From contig CAKSAK010000003.1 of assembly GCA_934435205.1 (NCBI GenBank), forward strand, positions 1 through 64,000: a DNA stretch of 64,000 nt, in the 5' to 3' direction. The position numbers were made by a program, and so were the translations under genes. A model generated the notes under the pieces. That model had not been told where the DNA came from, did not search any database, and was given only the letters and a program-made list of their open reading frames with translations. Source of the DNA: an uncultured Ruminococcus sp. GTDB taxonomy: Bacteria; Bacillota; Clostridia; Oscillospirales; Ruminococcaceae. This document shows, piece by piece, positions 42,947 to 51,789 of this stretch; within the stretch, counting starts at the first letter, position 1; each line of letters starts with the position of its first letter.

Positions 42947-44701
42947 ATGAAAAAGATATTGCAATGGCTGCACCGGAAGATTGACGGAAAGAGCATTCGT
43001 CTGATTTTTACAGCCCTGTTTTTCCTGACCGTCAGTCTGTTCACTGCACTGATCATCTCCCTTTATTCAGAGTATACCAAGGCACAGATCACCGCTTTTT
43101 TGCAGGAGAAAAATACACAGCAGCTGCGGCGTATGAGTTTCAGCATTGAGGAAGATGTGGACGACACCATTGAGCTTGCCAATACCGCCTATTATCAGAT
43201 CATCAAGAGCACTGACCTGCAGGCACTTTTGACGGAACAGACTTTGTCGGATTTCTGCCAGCTCCATGAAAATAAGATTTTGTATGCTGCCATTTATGAT
43301 ATTGACGGGGCACTGCTCTGGCAGAATGAAGAGAATTATGATGCAGAATCGGTGGACAGTGCTGCATGGTTTCAGGCAGCAGAAACTGAAATTGACACCG
43401 TCGCATTTGATGTGCCTCATTATATCCAGACAGCAGCAGGATTTCAAAAAGCCATGACAGTTTCCCGCTATGTTGAGCTTCAGGACGGCGGAAAGAGCCG
43501 CTCTGGAATTTTGCGGTTTGATGTCTGCATGGACAACATGGAGGCAGAGCTGAACATCTATCCGGCATCACAGACGGATTATTTTTACCTGATGGACAAC
43601 GAAGAGCATCTGATCTGCTATCCCTTTGAGAAACGACTGGAGAGCGGTGTGCGAACCGAATGGACGCTGCATGCTCCGAAAAATCAGGTGGTTTTGCAGG
43701 ATAAAAAGGAGTGGCTGCTCCAGCAGCAAACCATAGGATATACCGGCTGGAAACTGATCTCTGCTGCTTCTTTGACGGAAGAACTGCAAAACAACACGCA
43801 GCTCCGAACCGGAATCGCAGTCATTGTTCTGCTGATGGCGGTGGTTTCTTTGATATTGGACTTTTTGATTCAGCGTCTGATGATCGCACCGGTTTTGCGT
43901 CTCTCTGAAACCATGAAACGGTTCGGACATGGGGAATTGCAGGTTCGTGCAAAAGCAGAGAGCTGCGGAGAAATCAGAGGACTTTCCGACGGCTTTAATG
44001 ACATGGCGGAAAAGACGAATCAGCTGATGGAACGAGTGCGGAAAGAGGAACGGGAAAAACAGATTACCGAGCGAAAGCTGCTGCAATCTCAGATCAATCC
44101 CCACTTTTTGTATAACACGCTGGACTCCATTATCTGGATGATACAGAGCAAAAAGTATGAGGGTGCCGGAAAAATGGTGTCCATGCTGGCAAAGTTTTTC
44201 CGCATCTCTTTGAGTCAGGGAAAGGACATTATCACGCTGAAAAAGGAACTGGAACACGCCGTCAGCTATCTTTCCATTCAAAATGTGCGGTTTCAGGATA
44301 AGTTTACATTTACGGTGGATTGGGACGAAAAACTGGCGGACTGCCTGTGTCCCAAGCTGGTGATCCAGCCACTGTTGGAAAATGCAGTCTATCACGGCAT
44401 GGAGGGCATGTATGAAGACGGGGAGATCCAACTGAAGATCTATGCGGTAAACGAACTGGTGCACATCGATGTGATCGACAACGGCGAGGGTATGACCGAA
44501 GCACAGGTGCAGAAGATGATGCAGGGCGATGTGGTGTCCAGCAAGCGTGGCTCCGGAATTGGTGTGAAAAATGTCAATGACCGAATCAAGCTGTATTTCG
44601 GTGAGGCATATGGCGTACAGATAATCAGTGCACCGGATGAGGGAACTACGGCACGCATCTATTTTCCCATGAGGAGGCAGGAAGATGAAATCGAAAAATA
44701 A
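42947..44701 (+). CDS. Sensor histidine kinase, YesM/LytS type
   Basis: A 584-residue membrane kinase. Two membrane segments (about residues 21-41 and 285-308) enclose an extracellular sensor domain, followed by HAMP, the His_kinase domain with QSQINPHFLYNTLD (H386) and the ATPase part with QPLLENAVYHG and DNGEGM. It pairs with the response regulator directly upstream. The start follows that gene by one base. Kinases of this kind receive their signal from sugar-binding proteins, two of which are encoded next. Confidence 0.92.
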   Translation: MKKILQWLHRKIDGKSIRLIFTALFFLTVSLFTALIISLYSEYTKAQITAFLQEKNTQQLRRMSFSIEEDVDDTIELANTAYYQIIKSTDLQALLTEQTLSDFCQLHENKILYAAIYDIDGALLWQNEENYDAESVDSAAWFQAAETEIDTVAFDVPHYIQTAAGFQKAMTVSRYVELQDGGKSRSGILRFDVCMDNMEAELNIYPASQTDYFYLMDNEEHLICYPFEKRLESGVRTEWTLHAPKNQVVLQDKKEWLLQQQTIGYTGWKLISAASLTEELQNNTQLRTGIAVIVLLMAVVSLILDFLIQRLMIAPVLRLSETMKRFGHGELQVRAKAESCGEIRGLSDGFNDMAEKTNQLMERVRKEEREKQITERKLLQSQINPHFLYNTLDSIIWMIQSKKYEGAGKMVSMLAKFFRISLSQGKDIITLKKELEHAVSYLSIQNVRFQDKFTFTVDWDEKLADCLCPKLVIQPLLENAVYHGMEGMYEDGEIQLKIYAVNELVHIDVIDNGEGMTEAQVQKMMQGDVVSSKRGSGIGVKNVNDRIKLYFGEAYGVQIISAPDEGTTARIYFPMRRQEDEIEK

Positions 44702-45554
44702 GGTGCTCTGGGTCTTTGCCGGAGGGATCCTGCTGGTACTGCTGTTGCTCCTTGAACAGCAGTTCTTTCAAACAAGAAAAAAACAGATCGCCGTGATTTT
44801 GTCGGAAGATGCAGTGTCCGGTTTCTGTGCGTTTCAGGAGGGCATCTATGACGGTGCAGAGGATTGTGCGGTGTCACTTCGTATCATACACACTCCGGAG
44901 CTCTCGGAAAACGCATGGGCGGAATTGCTGTCTGCACAAAAAAAGCAGGGCTGTGACGGTGTTCTGCTGTTCTGTCCGGAACAATACTACACCGGAAGCG
45001 AAACGTTCTATGCCGAAACGCTGGAGCAATGCAAGATCCCTGTTTTCTCTGTCACCTATGCACCTGCATTTTTCCACGGTGCCTATAGCGATGGCATGGA
45101 ACTGATCTCCGAGATCCTATCACCGCAAATCCAAGAGGCAGCACAGGGTGTGTTCGAAATTGACGCAGATACCACGCAGGCAAAGAGTGTGCGAATTGCG
45201 GAGTCTGTGGAGCAGTGTCTGAAACAAAATGATGTGGTATATGATCGGGACACCAGTTTTGAAAACGGCTCTAAAACACTGCTGGTCTGCGGAGAAACAG
45301 ACGACACCAAAGCTTTTTCCCATGCGGCGGCAGTCATTCAGATCTGCCCCGAACAGCCGGATTATACATTGCTGACAAGCGGTGTGGTGGACATGATCGT
45401 GACAGAGAATGATTATGGGTTTGGGTATCAGGCGATCGCCTATCTGACAAAGCGTATGCAGGGGAAAAATGTGCCGTTTTCTCCGCCGGAACTGCGTGAG
45501 GTCACAAAGGAAAATCTGTTCGATACCCAACAGGACGCACTGCTGTTTGAATAG
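44685..45554 (+). CDS. Membrane-anchored sugar-binding-like sensor protein
   Basis: A 289-residue protein. An N-terminal membrane helix (VLWVFAGGILLVLLLLL) is followed by a periplasmic-binding-protein type I fold (KQIAVILSEDAVSGFCAFQEG, CDGVLLFCPEQYY, IPVFSVTYAP, then a second lobe). There is no lipobox, so it stays anchored by the helix. It overlaps the kinase gene by 17 bases, with AGGAGG inside that gene. By analogy with XylFII-LytS of Clostridium, it probably presents sugar to the kinase rather than feeding a transporter. Confidence 0.78.
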   Translation: MKSKNKVLWVFAGGILLVLLLLLEQQFFQTRKKQIAVILSEDAVSGFCAFQEGIYDGAEDCAVSLRIIHTPELSENAWAELLSAQKKQGCDGVLLFCPEQYYTGSETFYAETLEQCKIPVFSVTYAPAFFHGAYSDGMELISEILSPQIQEAAQGVFEIDADTTQAKSVRIAESVEQCLKQNDVVYDRDTSFENGSKTLLVCGETDDTKAFSHAAAVIQICPEQPDYTLLTSGVVDMIVTENDYGFGYQAIAYLTKRMQGKNVPFSPPELREVTKENLFDTQQDALLFE

Positions 45555-45564
45555 GAGAAGTGCC

Positions 45565-46551
45565 ATGAAAAAGAAGAACCTTATTTTCGCTGCGGTAGGC
45601 GTTGGAATTCTGGCTGCTGCTGTGGTTGGCGGATTTTTCCACTTTCAAAAGCAACACACTGACCGTTTTTTGAAAGTGGGAATTGCGGTATATGATCTGG
45701 ACGACCCATATATTCAGACATTGACAGATGCCATTCGCAGTCAGCTGAAAGATAAGACCATCGACGGAAGGGAGATCATCTACGATGTTTTTGATGCCTC
45801 CGGCAGTGCAGTAACACAGAACACACAGCTTTACGAAATTTTGCAGCAGGAGTATGACGTGATCCTCTGGAATCCGGTTTCGCCCAGCAATGTCGTGGGG
45901 ATACTGGAGGATGCACAGGAACAGGATGTGCCGGTGATTCTGTTCAACCGTGAACCGGCGAAAGCGGATCTGGAGGAGCAGGACAATGTATGGTACGTCG
46001 GCACAGAGGCGAAAGAAGCCGGAAATATGCAGGGAGAAATGCTGATTCAGGCATGGAATACCTGTGAGATGGACAAGAACCGGAACGGCAAGCTGGACTA
46101 TATTCTGGTAGAGGGAGAACAGGCACATACCGATGTCATCAACCGTACCGATGCGTTTCTGCAAACGGCTTCTGCTGCACTTCCTCTGAATCAGCTCCAT
46201 GTGATCTCCGCAAACTGGGCGAGAACCTCTGCACTGCGGGAGATGCAGAACCTCTCCGCAGAGGAGATAACTGAAGTCGAGGCGGTGATTTGCAGCAATG
46301 ACAGCATGGCATTGGGTGTCGCAGATTTTTATGCAAAGCAGAAGCTGCCGCTGCCAGTCATCATTGGCATCAATGGGATTCAGGACATGCAGGACGCCAT
46401 TGATGCCGGGGTGATTTACGGGACGGTAGATCTGAATGTTCCGGAACAGGCAAAAACTATTTTTGCAATCATTCAGGGTTATTTCGATGCCGGAGCAGAA
46501 ATGCCGAAAGAAAAAGTCTGCTATCTTCCGCAATCCCCTTATACGAAATAA
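45565..46551 (+). CDS. Galactose/glucose-binding-protein-like (MglB-type) sensor
   Basis: A 328-residue protein with an uncleaved-looking membrane helix (LIFAAVGVGILAAAVVGGFF) and an MglB-like binding protein: KVGIAVYDLDDPYIQTL, NPVSPSNVVGILEDAQ, VILFNREPAK and a calcium-loop-like DKNRNGKLDYILVEG, then ICSNDSMALG and GINGIQDMQDAI. There is no ABC transporter gene nearby, so it is most likely a receptor for galactose or a relative. AGGAG precedes the ATG, 10 bases after the previous stop. Confidence 0.85.
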   Translation: MKKKNLIFAAVGVGILAAAVVGGFFHFQKQHTDRFLKVGIAVYDLDDPYIQTLTDAIRSQLKDKTIDGREIIYDVFDASGSAVTQNTQLYEILQQEYDVILWNPVSPSNVVGILEDAQEQDVPVILFNREPAKADLEEQDNVWYVGTEAKEAGNMQGEMLIQAWNTCEMDKNRNGKLDYILVEGEQAHTDVINRTDAFLQTASAALPLNQLHVISANWARTSALREMQNLSAEEITEVEAVICSNDSMALGVADFYAKQKLPLPVIIGINGIQDMQDAIDAGVIYGTVDLNVPEQAKTIFAIIQGYFDAGAEMPKEKVCYLPQSPYTK

Positions 46552-46701
46552 AATAAAGCAAACCTTCTTGAATTGTGTTGGAATTTGTATCTTTTGCACA
46601 GAATAATGTATTCCTTTTGGAAATGTCCTGTGCTATTATATAGATGTCAACAAAACAGGGACCAGAACGAAAAAGGGTCCCGATTCAAGGAGGTTTTTCT
46701 T

Positions 46702-48129
46702 ATGTTAAAAAACAGCACACAAACCGCCGGCGGCGGAAACGTCATGTATCCCGGGAAAGTTCCGGGGAAAGTCAAGTATACCTTTGCATTTGGTGCATTG
46801 GGCAAGGATATGATCTATGGCATGATCGCAACGTTCTCCATGATCTATTTCACCGACATCATTAAGGTTGCACCGGCATTTATCGGCATCATGTTCTTTG
46901 CCGCAAAAATCTGGGACGCCTTCAACGACCTGTTTATGGGAATGCTGGTGGACAACACCAGAAGCCGTTTCGGAAAGTTTGTCCCATGGCTGACGTTCGG
47001 TACACTGATCAACGCATTTGTTTTTATCATTTTGTTCACTGACTTCCATCTGAGCGGCATCGGACTTTGTGTATTTGCTGCCGTTGCCTATATCCTCTGG
47101 GGCATGACATATACCATTATGGATATTCCGTATTGGTCTATCGTTCCAAATCTGACTTCAGACCCTCATGAGAGAGAAAAGGTTTCTGTACTGCCACGTA
47201 TTTTTGCCAGCATCGGTCAGTCCCTGATCATCGCCGGATTTGGCGTACAGATCATCAAGGGACTGGGCGGCGGTTATACAGGATATCATCGTTTTGCACT
47301 GATCATTGCCGCAACCTTTATCTTTACCATTGCAGTTACCGTCATCAATCTGCCGAAAAAGCAGGTGGGCAAAAAGGCAGAAAAGGTTTCTTTCAAGGAC
47401 ATCTTCTCCATCATCAAGAGAAATGACCAGCTTCGCTGGGCTGTGGCTCTGATCCTCCTGTACAACGTGGGAATCCAGTTAATTATGGGTGTTGCAACTT
47501 ATTATTTTGCTTATGTCTGCAACAACAGCAGCATGCTCTCTGCATTTATGATCAGTGCCTCCATCGCAGAAGTAGTTGGTCTGATTATTTTCCCGAAAGT
47601 CACCAAGATGCTCTCCAGAAAGAAAGCATTCCTGCTGGCATGTATTCTTCCGGCAATCGGACTGCTGATCCTGCTGCTCACCGGTATTTTTGCACCGCAG
47701 AACATTGTGCTCACTGTCATTGCAGGTGTGATCGTCAAGACTGGTACTGGTCTGGAACTGGGCTGTGCGACAGTTTTTCTGGCAGACGTGGTGGACTACG
47801 GCGAATATAAGCTGGGCATAAGGAATGAGGGTGTCGTATTCTCCCTCCAGACACTGATCGTGAAGCTGACCGCTGCATTTACTTCTCTGTCCATTGGCTT
47901 TGCATTGGATCTGACTGGATATGTACCGAATCAGATCCAGTCACTCGCAACTCAGAACTCCATTCGTGTGCTGATGTGTGTCATTCCGGCAGTGGGAATG
48001 CTGCTGGCATATGTGGTATACCACAGGAAGTATAAGCTGAACGATGCGTATATGAAAAAGGTGCTTTCCGCCATTTCTAGTCCTCAGACTGAATTGACAT
48101 CCGAAAAGACCACAGAGGAGGAATCATGA
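46702..48129 (+). CDS. GPH-family sugar:cation symporter
   Basis: A 475-residue MFS-like transporter with about 12 hydrophobic segments. KYTFAFGALGKDMIYGMIATF at the start, NDLFMGMLVDNTRSRFGKFVPWL and MDIPYWSIVPNLTSDPHERE are typical of the glycoside-pentoside-hexuronide family (MelB, GalP of lactic bacteria). In this context it imports galactose or a galactoside. AAGGAGG lies 8 bases before ATG 46702; the 150-base gap upstream may hold an inducible promoter. It overlaps galK by four bases. Confidence 0.92.
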   Translation: MLKNSTQTAGGGNVMYPGKVPGKVKYTFAFGALGKDMIYGMIATFSMIYFTDIIKVAPAFIGIMFFAAKIWDAFNDLFMGMLVDNTRSRFGKFVPWLTFGTLINAFVFIILFTDFHLSGIGLCVFAAVAYILWGMTYTIMDIPYWSIVPNLTSDPHEREKVSVLPRIFASIGQSLIIAGFGVQIIKGLGGGYTGYHRFALIIAATFIFTIAVTVINLPKKQVGKKAEKVSFKDIFSIIKRNDQLRWAVALILLYNVGIQLIMGVATYYFAYVCNNSSMLSAFMISASIAEVVGLIIFPKVTKMLSRKKAFLLACILPAIGLLILLLTGIFAPQNIVLTVIAGVIVKTGTGLELGCATVFLADVVDYGEYKLGIRNEGVVFSLQTLIVKLTAAFTSLSIGFALDLTGYVPNQIQSLATQNSIRVLMCVIPAVGMLLAYVVYHRKYKLNDAYMKKVLSAISSPQTELTSEKTTEEES

Positions 48130-49415
48130 CCATGAAACTGAAACAATTTCAGGCAGACCTGGCCGCAGGAAAATATGATGAAAAGCTTTGCAAACTCTAC
48201 GGAAGCTCCGATGCCGTACTTGCTGCACAGCGTGCACGCTATTTGCAGGCGGCAGAGAACTTTTCACGCCTGTATCCTGAGCGGGAGGAGATCGCCGTAT
48301 TTTCTGCACCCGGCAGAACCGAGATCGGTGGAAACCATACCGATCACCAGCATGGCTGTGTTCTGGCTGCCTCTGTTGATCTGGACGTCATTGCCATTGT
48401 GGCATTTCACGACGAGCATGTGATTCGGCTGCAATCTGCCGGGTATCCGCAGGATTATGTGGATTTGTGTGACCTCACGGTACAGCCGGAGGAAAAAGGA
48501 AAGTCCGCTGCACTGATTCGCGGTGTGGTTTCCAGATTTCAGGAAATGGGCGTTGCTGTAGGCGGCTTTGACGCTTACACCACTTCCAATGTCCTGAGCG
48601 GCAGCGGGCTCTCGTCCTCGGCAGCTTTTGAGGTACTTATCGGCACTATCATCGACCAGCACTATCATGCAGGTGCTGCCGGAGCAGTAGAGATTGCCAA
48701 AATCGGACAGTATGCGGAAAATCGGTACTTCGGAAAAAAGAGCGGGCTGATGGATCAGATGGTAAGCTCTGTAGGTGGATTTGTGTTCATTGATTTTGAG
48801 GACACGGACAACCCGAAAATCGAAAAGCTGTCCTGTCAGTTTGAAGATGCCGGCTATATGCTTTGTATCACAGATACCAAGGGCAGCCATGCAGATTTAA
48901 CAGATGATTACGTTTCCATTCCGGCGGAGATGAATCTTGTGGCTGCACAATTCGGAAAAAATCATCTGCGGGAAGTGGACGAGAAAGCGTTCCTGCAGGA
49001 ACTTCCGAAATTGCGAACTGCCTGTTCCGACCGTGCTATTTTGCGTGCTGCCCATTTCTACGGGGATAACCGGCGTGCAGCCGAGGAGGCAAAGGCACTG
49101 TCCGGCAATGATTTTCCGCGGTTTCTGAAGCTGGTGAAAGAATCCGGAGATTCCTCTGCGAAATGGCTCCAGAATCTCTACTCTTGCAGCAAACCGGCAG
49201 AGCAGGGTATTACGCTGGGGCTCTGGGCGAGCAAGCAGATTCTCGGAGATGCAGGCGTTTCCAGAGTGCACGGCGGAGGATTTGCCGGAACTATTCAGGC
49301 ATTTGTGCCGGTACATATGGCGAAAGATTACTGCAAGAAAATGGATCAATTGTTCGGAGCGGGCAGCTGTCAGATCCTCCAGATCCGGAACATTGGCGGT
49401 ATGCAGTTTGCCTGA
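48126..49415 (+). CDS. galK: Galactokinase
   Basis: A 429-residue GHMP kinase. The galactokinase signature appears as APGRTEIGGNHTDHQHG (about residues 59-75), the ATP-binding motif as LSGSGLSSSAAFE (about 157-169), and the third GHMP motif as RVHGGGFAGTIQAF near 380. It phosphorylates galactose to galactose-1-phosphate. GAGGAGG lies before the ATG, which overlaps the transporter stop. The GNHTDHQ form of the signature is usual in Clostridia. Confidence 0.95.
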   Translation: MTMKLKQFQADLAAGKYDEKLCKLYGSSDAVLAAQRARYLQAAENFSRLYPEREEIAVFSAPGRTEIGGNHTDHQHGCVLAASVDLDVIAIVAFHDEHVIRLQSAGYPQDYVDLCDLTVQPEEKGKSAALIRGVVSRFQEMGVAVGGFDAYTTSNVLSGSGLSSSAAFEVLIGTIIDQHYHAGAAGAVEIAKIGQYAENRYFGKKSGLMDQMVSSVGGFVFIDFEDTDNPKIEKLSCQFEDAGYMLCITDTKGSHADLTDDYVSIPAEMNLVAAQFGKNHLREVDEKAFLQELPKLRTACSDRAILRAAHFYGDNRRAAEEAKALSGNDFPRFLKLVKESGDSSAKWLQNLYSCSKPAEQGITLGLWASKQILGDAGVSRVHGGGFAGTIQAFVPVHMAKDYCKKMDQLFGAGSCQILQIRNIGGMQFA

Positions 49416-49445
49416 GAATTTGCTGAGAAATGGGGTGTGTATCGC

Positions 49446-50498
49446 ATGAAACAAGTACAGATTTCAGAATTTGAACCAACTTCCGGTGGGCAGATGGCAC
49501 ATTTCTACCGCATTGAGAATGCCTCCGGTGCAAGTGTGACACTTTGTGATTATGGTGCTTCGATCGTTTCTCTGCTGGTGCCGGATCGGCAGAAGCTGCT
49601 GCGGGACGTGGTGCTGGGTTATGCCCATGTGAAAGGCTATGAAACCGGCGGAGAATATTTTGGCGAAACTGTTGGAAGATGCTGCAACCGTATCTGTCAC
49701 GGACGGTTCGTCCTGAACGGTCAGCAGATACAGCTGAACTGCAACGATGGAAAACACCATTTGCACGGCGGTTACCGCAGCTTAAGCCGGCGTATCTGGC
49801 AGGCGGAATGTGGCGGGAACAGCGTTGCTTTCACCACGGAGAGTCCGGACGGCGAGGAACATTATTCTGGGAATTTGCAGGTGACTGTTACCTATACCTT
49901 TGACGATACCAATACTCTGACCATTGCTTATGACGCAGTTTGTGATAAAGATACGATCTGCAACCTGACCAACCACAGCTATTTCAATTTGGACGGACAC
50001 CAAAGTGGAACACTGGCACATCATATGCTGAAACTTTTTGCGGATTCCTACATTCCAATTGACCAGACTTCTATTCCGTCAGGAGAAATCGCATCAGTTG
50101 CAGGAACGCCCTTTGACTTTCGGGCATACAAGCCGATTCCCACAGCATTTCAGGAGGATTGCGTGCAGATTCAGAACGCAGCCGGATTAGATCATAGTTT
50201 TGCCGTTCGTTCCGATGCACCGATTCAGGCGGAGGCATACAGCACAGAGAGCGGAATCCGGCTCACCTGCAAAACAACGCAGCCCGCCATTCATGTGTAT
50301 ACTGCCAATTTCGTAGAAACTCCGGCGGATTTGGGGAAAGACGGTTGTGCTTACGGAAAACGAAGTGCCTTTTGCCTGGAAACGCAGAATTTTCCGGACG
50401 CCATCAATCATCCAAATTTTCCATCGCCAATTTTGCGTGCAAATACCCCGTACCGGCAGGAAACACAGTTTCATTTTTCACAGAAAGCAGAAGCATAA
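49446..50498 (+). CDS. galM: Galactose mutarotase (aldose 1-epimerase)
   Basis: A 350-residue protein of the GalM family: SVTLCDYGASIVSLLVPD at the start, GRCCNRICHGRFVLNG, KHHLHGG (substrate histidine), NLTNHSYFNLDG (catalytic histidine) and a C-terminal FCLETQNFPDAINHPNFPSP with the catalytic glutamate. It converts beta- to alpha-galactose for GalK. It starts 30 bases after galK and is followed at once by a galE remnant. Confidence 0.94.
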   Translation: MKQVQISEFEPTSGGQMAHFYRIENASGASVTLCDYGASIVSLLVPDRQKLLRDVVLGYAHVKGYETGGEYFGETVGRCCNRICHGRFVLNGQQIQLNCNDGKHHLHGGYRSLSRRIWQAECGGNSVAFTTESPDGEEHYSGNLQVTVTYTFDDTNTLTIAYDAVCDKDTICNLTNHSYFNLDGHQSGTLAHHMLKLFADSYIPIDQTSIPSGEIASVAGTPFDFRAYKPIPTAFQEDCVQIQNAAGLDHSFAVRSDAPIQAEAYSTESGIRLTCKTTQPAIHVYTANFVETPADLGKDGCAYGKRSAFCLETQNFPDAINHPNFPSPILRANTPYRQETQFHFSQKAEA

Positions 50499-50499
50499 T

Positions 50500-50615
50500 A
50501 TGCGTATTTTAGTCTTAGGAGGAGCTGGATACATCGGTTCGCATACCGCACTGGAGCCGGTCATGAGGTCATTGTCGCAGATAATCTGTTGACAGGGCAC
50601 CGCAGCCTTCGTGCG
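50500..50615 (+). pseudogene. galE: Truncated and frameshifted galE remnant
   Basis: The text starts MRILVLGGAGYIGSHTALE, the NAD-binding N-terminus of UDP-glucose 4-epimerase, and then loses its frame. In the next frame AGHEVIVADNLLTGHRSLRA continues the GalE sequence, so a few codons are missing and the frame has shifted. After about 35 codons the similarity stops. The remaining 300 residues with the catalytic YxxxK are absent, so there is no active product. Confidence 0.88.
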
Positions 50616-50937
50616 ATTTATGGAATCGTTGTGGAAAGAATAAACGAAAACGTATCAAAATGGAAGATGGTTGTGAAAACTACATCACTTTCCTCACCAC
50701 CCCACCAAGTGAAAAAAGTGATACTCTTCTTCAAACCCTTTATAAAATCTTCTTCCATTTCCGAAAAAAATACCTGGAATCCCATTGTTGGAATTCCAGG
50801 TATTTTTCTTATGCAAGGTTCTGCTCAAACAGAGTAGCATCGTTTGTCGGTGGCTTCCTGTTCGACTTTTTTCAGCACTTTCTTTCCACAAGTTCCTGTG
50901 TTTTTAGCTTAATCATGTTGCCACACGCAACATATTT
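50616..50937. other. Gap after the galE remnant
   Basis: The 320 bases hold no gene. There is a strong hairpin terminator (50766-50808) and a short repeat gttgc-cacac-gcaac at about 50919-50933. The rest may be debris from the event that cut galE; no transposase is recognised. Confidence 0.5.
50766..50808. terminator. Terminator at the end of the galactose block
   Basis: The arms aaaatacctggaat and attccaggtatttt form a long stem with a T tract on the plus strand and an A tract on the other side. Confidence 0.88.
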
Positions 50938-51771
50938 TTATAGCCTATGTACCCAATCAATAGCCGCTTCTGCCCAGTGTGCCGCAACAGGCTGATAGTG
51001 ACCTTCCCATGTTGCAGTGGTTTCGTCGCACAATGCAAGTCCGTGTCCACCGTATTCATAAATATGGCTCTCGAATGGAATGTGATACTTTGAAAGACTG
51101 CACATATACCAAAGTGTGTTTTCAACCCTTACACAGCCGTCATCAGCACAGTGCCAGATGAATGTAGGAGGAGTGTTCTCCGATACTCTCTTCTCCATTG
51201 AAACAAGCTCTCTCAGCTCGGCTGACTTTTCTTCGCCAATAATATTGAGTATTGAGCCTTCATGAGTGTATTCAGGGTCGGATGTGATAACAGGATAGCC
51301 CAAGATAGAGCCGTTTACCTTGATGTCCTCAGGATTGCAGCCAAGAGGCTTTGTGAGCAGCTCGCTGTTCCAGAAGTTTGCCATTGTTGCCGCAAGGTGT
51401 CCGCCTGCTGAAAAACCGCATACTATTATCTTGTCAGGGTCAATGTCAAATTTCTCCGCATTATCTCTAACATACTTGACAGCCGCTGCACATTCAAGAA
51501 CGTCAGTAGGAAATTTTTTCTTGACGCATGAGTATCTCAACACAAACGCACATATGCCTGCACCCAAAAATCTGAATGCAACAGGCTCAGCTTCACGCTC
51601 AGAACACCAATCATATCCTCCGCCCGGGCAGATTATAATTGCCTTGTGCTTTTTTCTGCCTATTTCCTCAGTTAGCGTGTTGTAATAGCAATCAAGCACA
51701 GGTGCGCAGCCCTCGCTTGAAACGCCAGCCTTTTCATAATCCACTTTTATTTCTACTGTTTCTTTAAGCAT
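50938..51771 (-). CDS. Alpha/beta hydrolase, acetyl-esterase type
   Basis: A 277-residue esterase of the BD-FAE/acetyl-xylan-esterase-like group. The oxyanion segment is IIICPGGGYDW (about residues 45-55), and the nucleophile S121 is in VCGFSAGGHLAATM. Probable acid and base are in WHCADDGCVRV and YGGHGLALCD. There is no signal peptide, so it acts in the cytosol on imported esters, perhaps acetylated sugars. CGGAGG precedes the ATG; it lies 18 bases after the VanY-like gene. Confidence 0.88.
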   Translation of the reverse strand: MLKETVEIKVDYEKAGVSSEGCAPVLDCYYNTLTEEIGRKKHKAIIICPGGGYDWCSEREAEPVAFRFLGAGICAFVLRYSCVKKKFPTDVLECAAAVKYVRDNAEKFDIDPDKIIVCGFSAGGHLAATMANFWNSELLTKPLGCNPEDIKVNGSILGYPVITSDPEYTHEGSILNIIGEEKSAELRELVSMEKRVSENTPPTFIWHCADDGCVRVENTLWYMCSLSKYHIPFESHIYEYGGHGLALCDETTATWEGHYQPVAAHWAEAAIDWVHRL

Positions 51772-51789
51772 TTTCTTTCCTCCGAAAAT

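Noticed and set aside
43568..44464. 298-residue open frame on the minus strand inside the sensor kinase gene
   Set aside because: It opposes the catalytic part of the kinase and has no start signal.
45502..46599. 365-residue open frame on the minus strand opposite the MglB-like gene
   Set aside because: The plus-strand product has clear domain structure; the minus frame is Cys/His-rich and unlike any protein family, as expected for a shadow frame.
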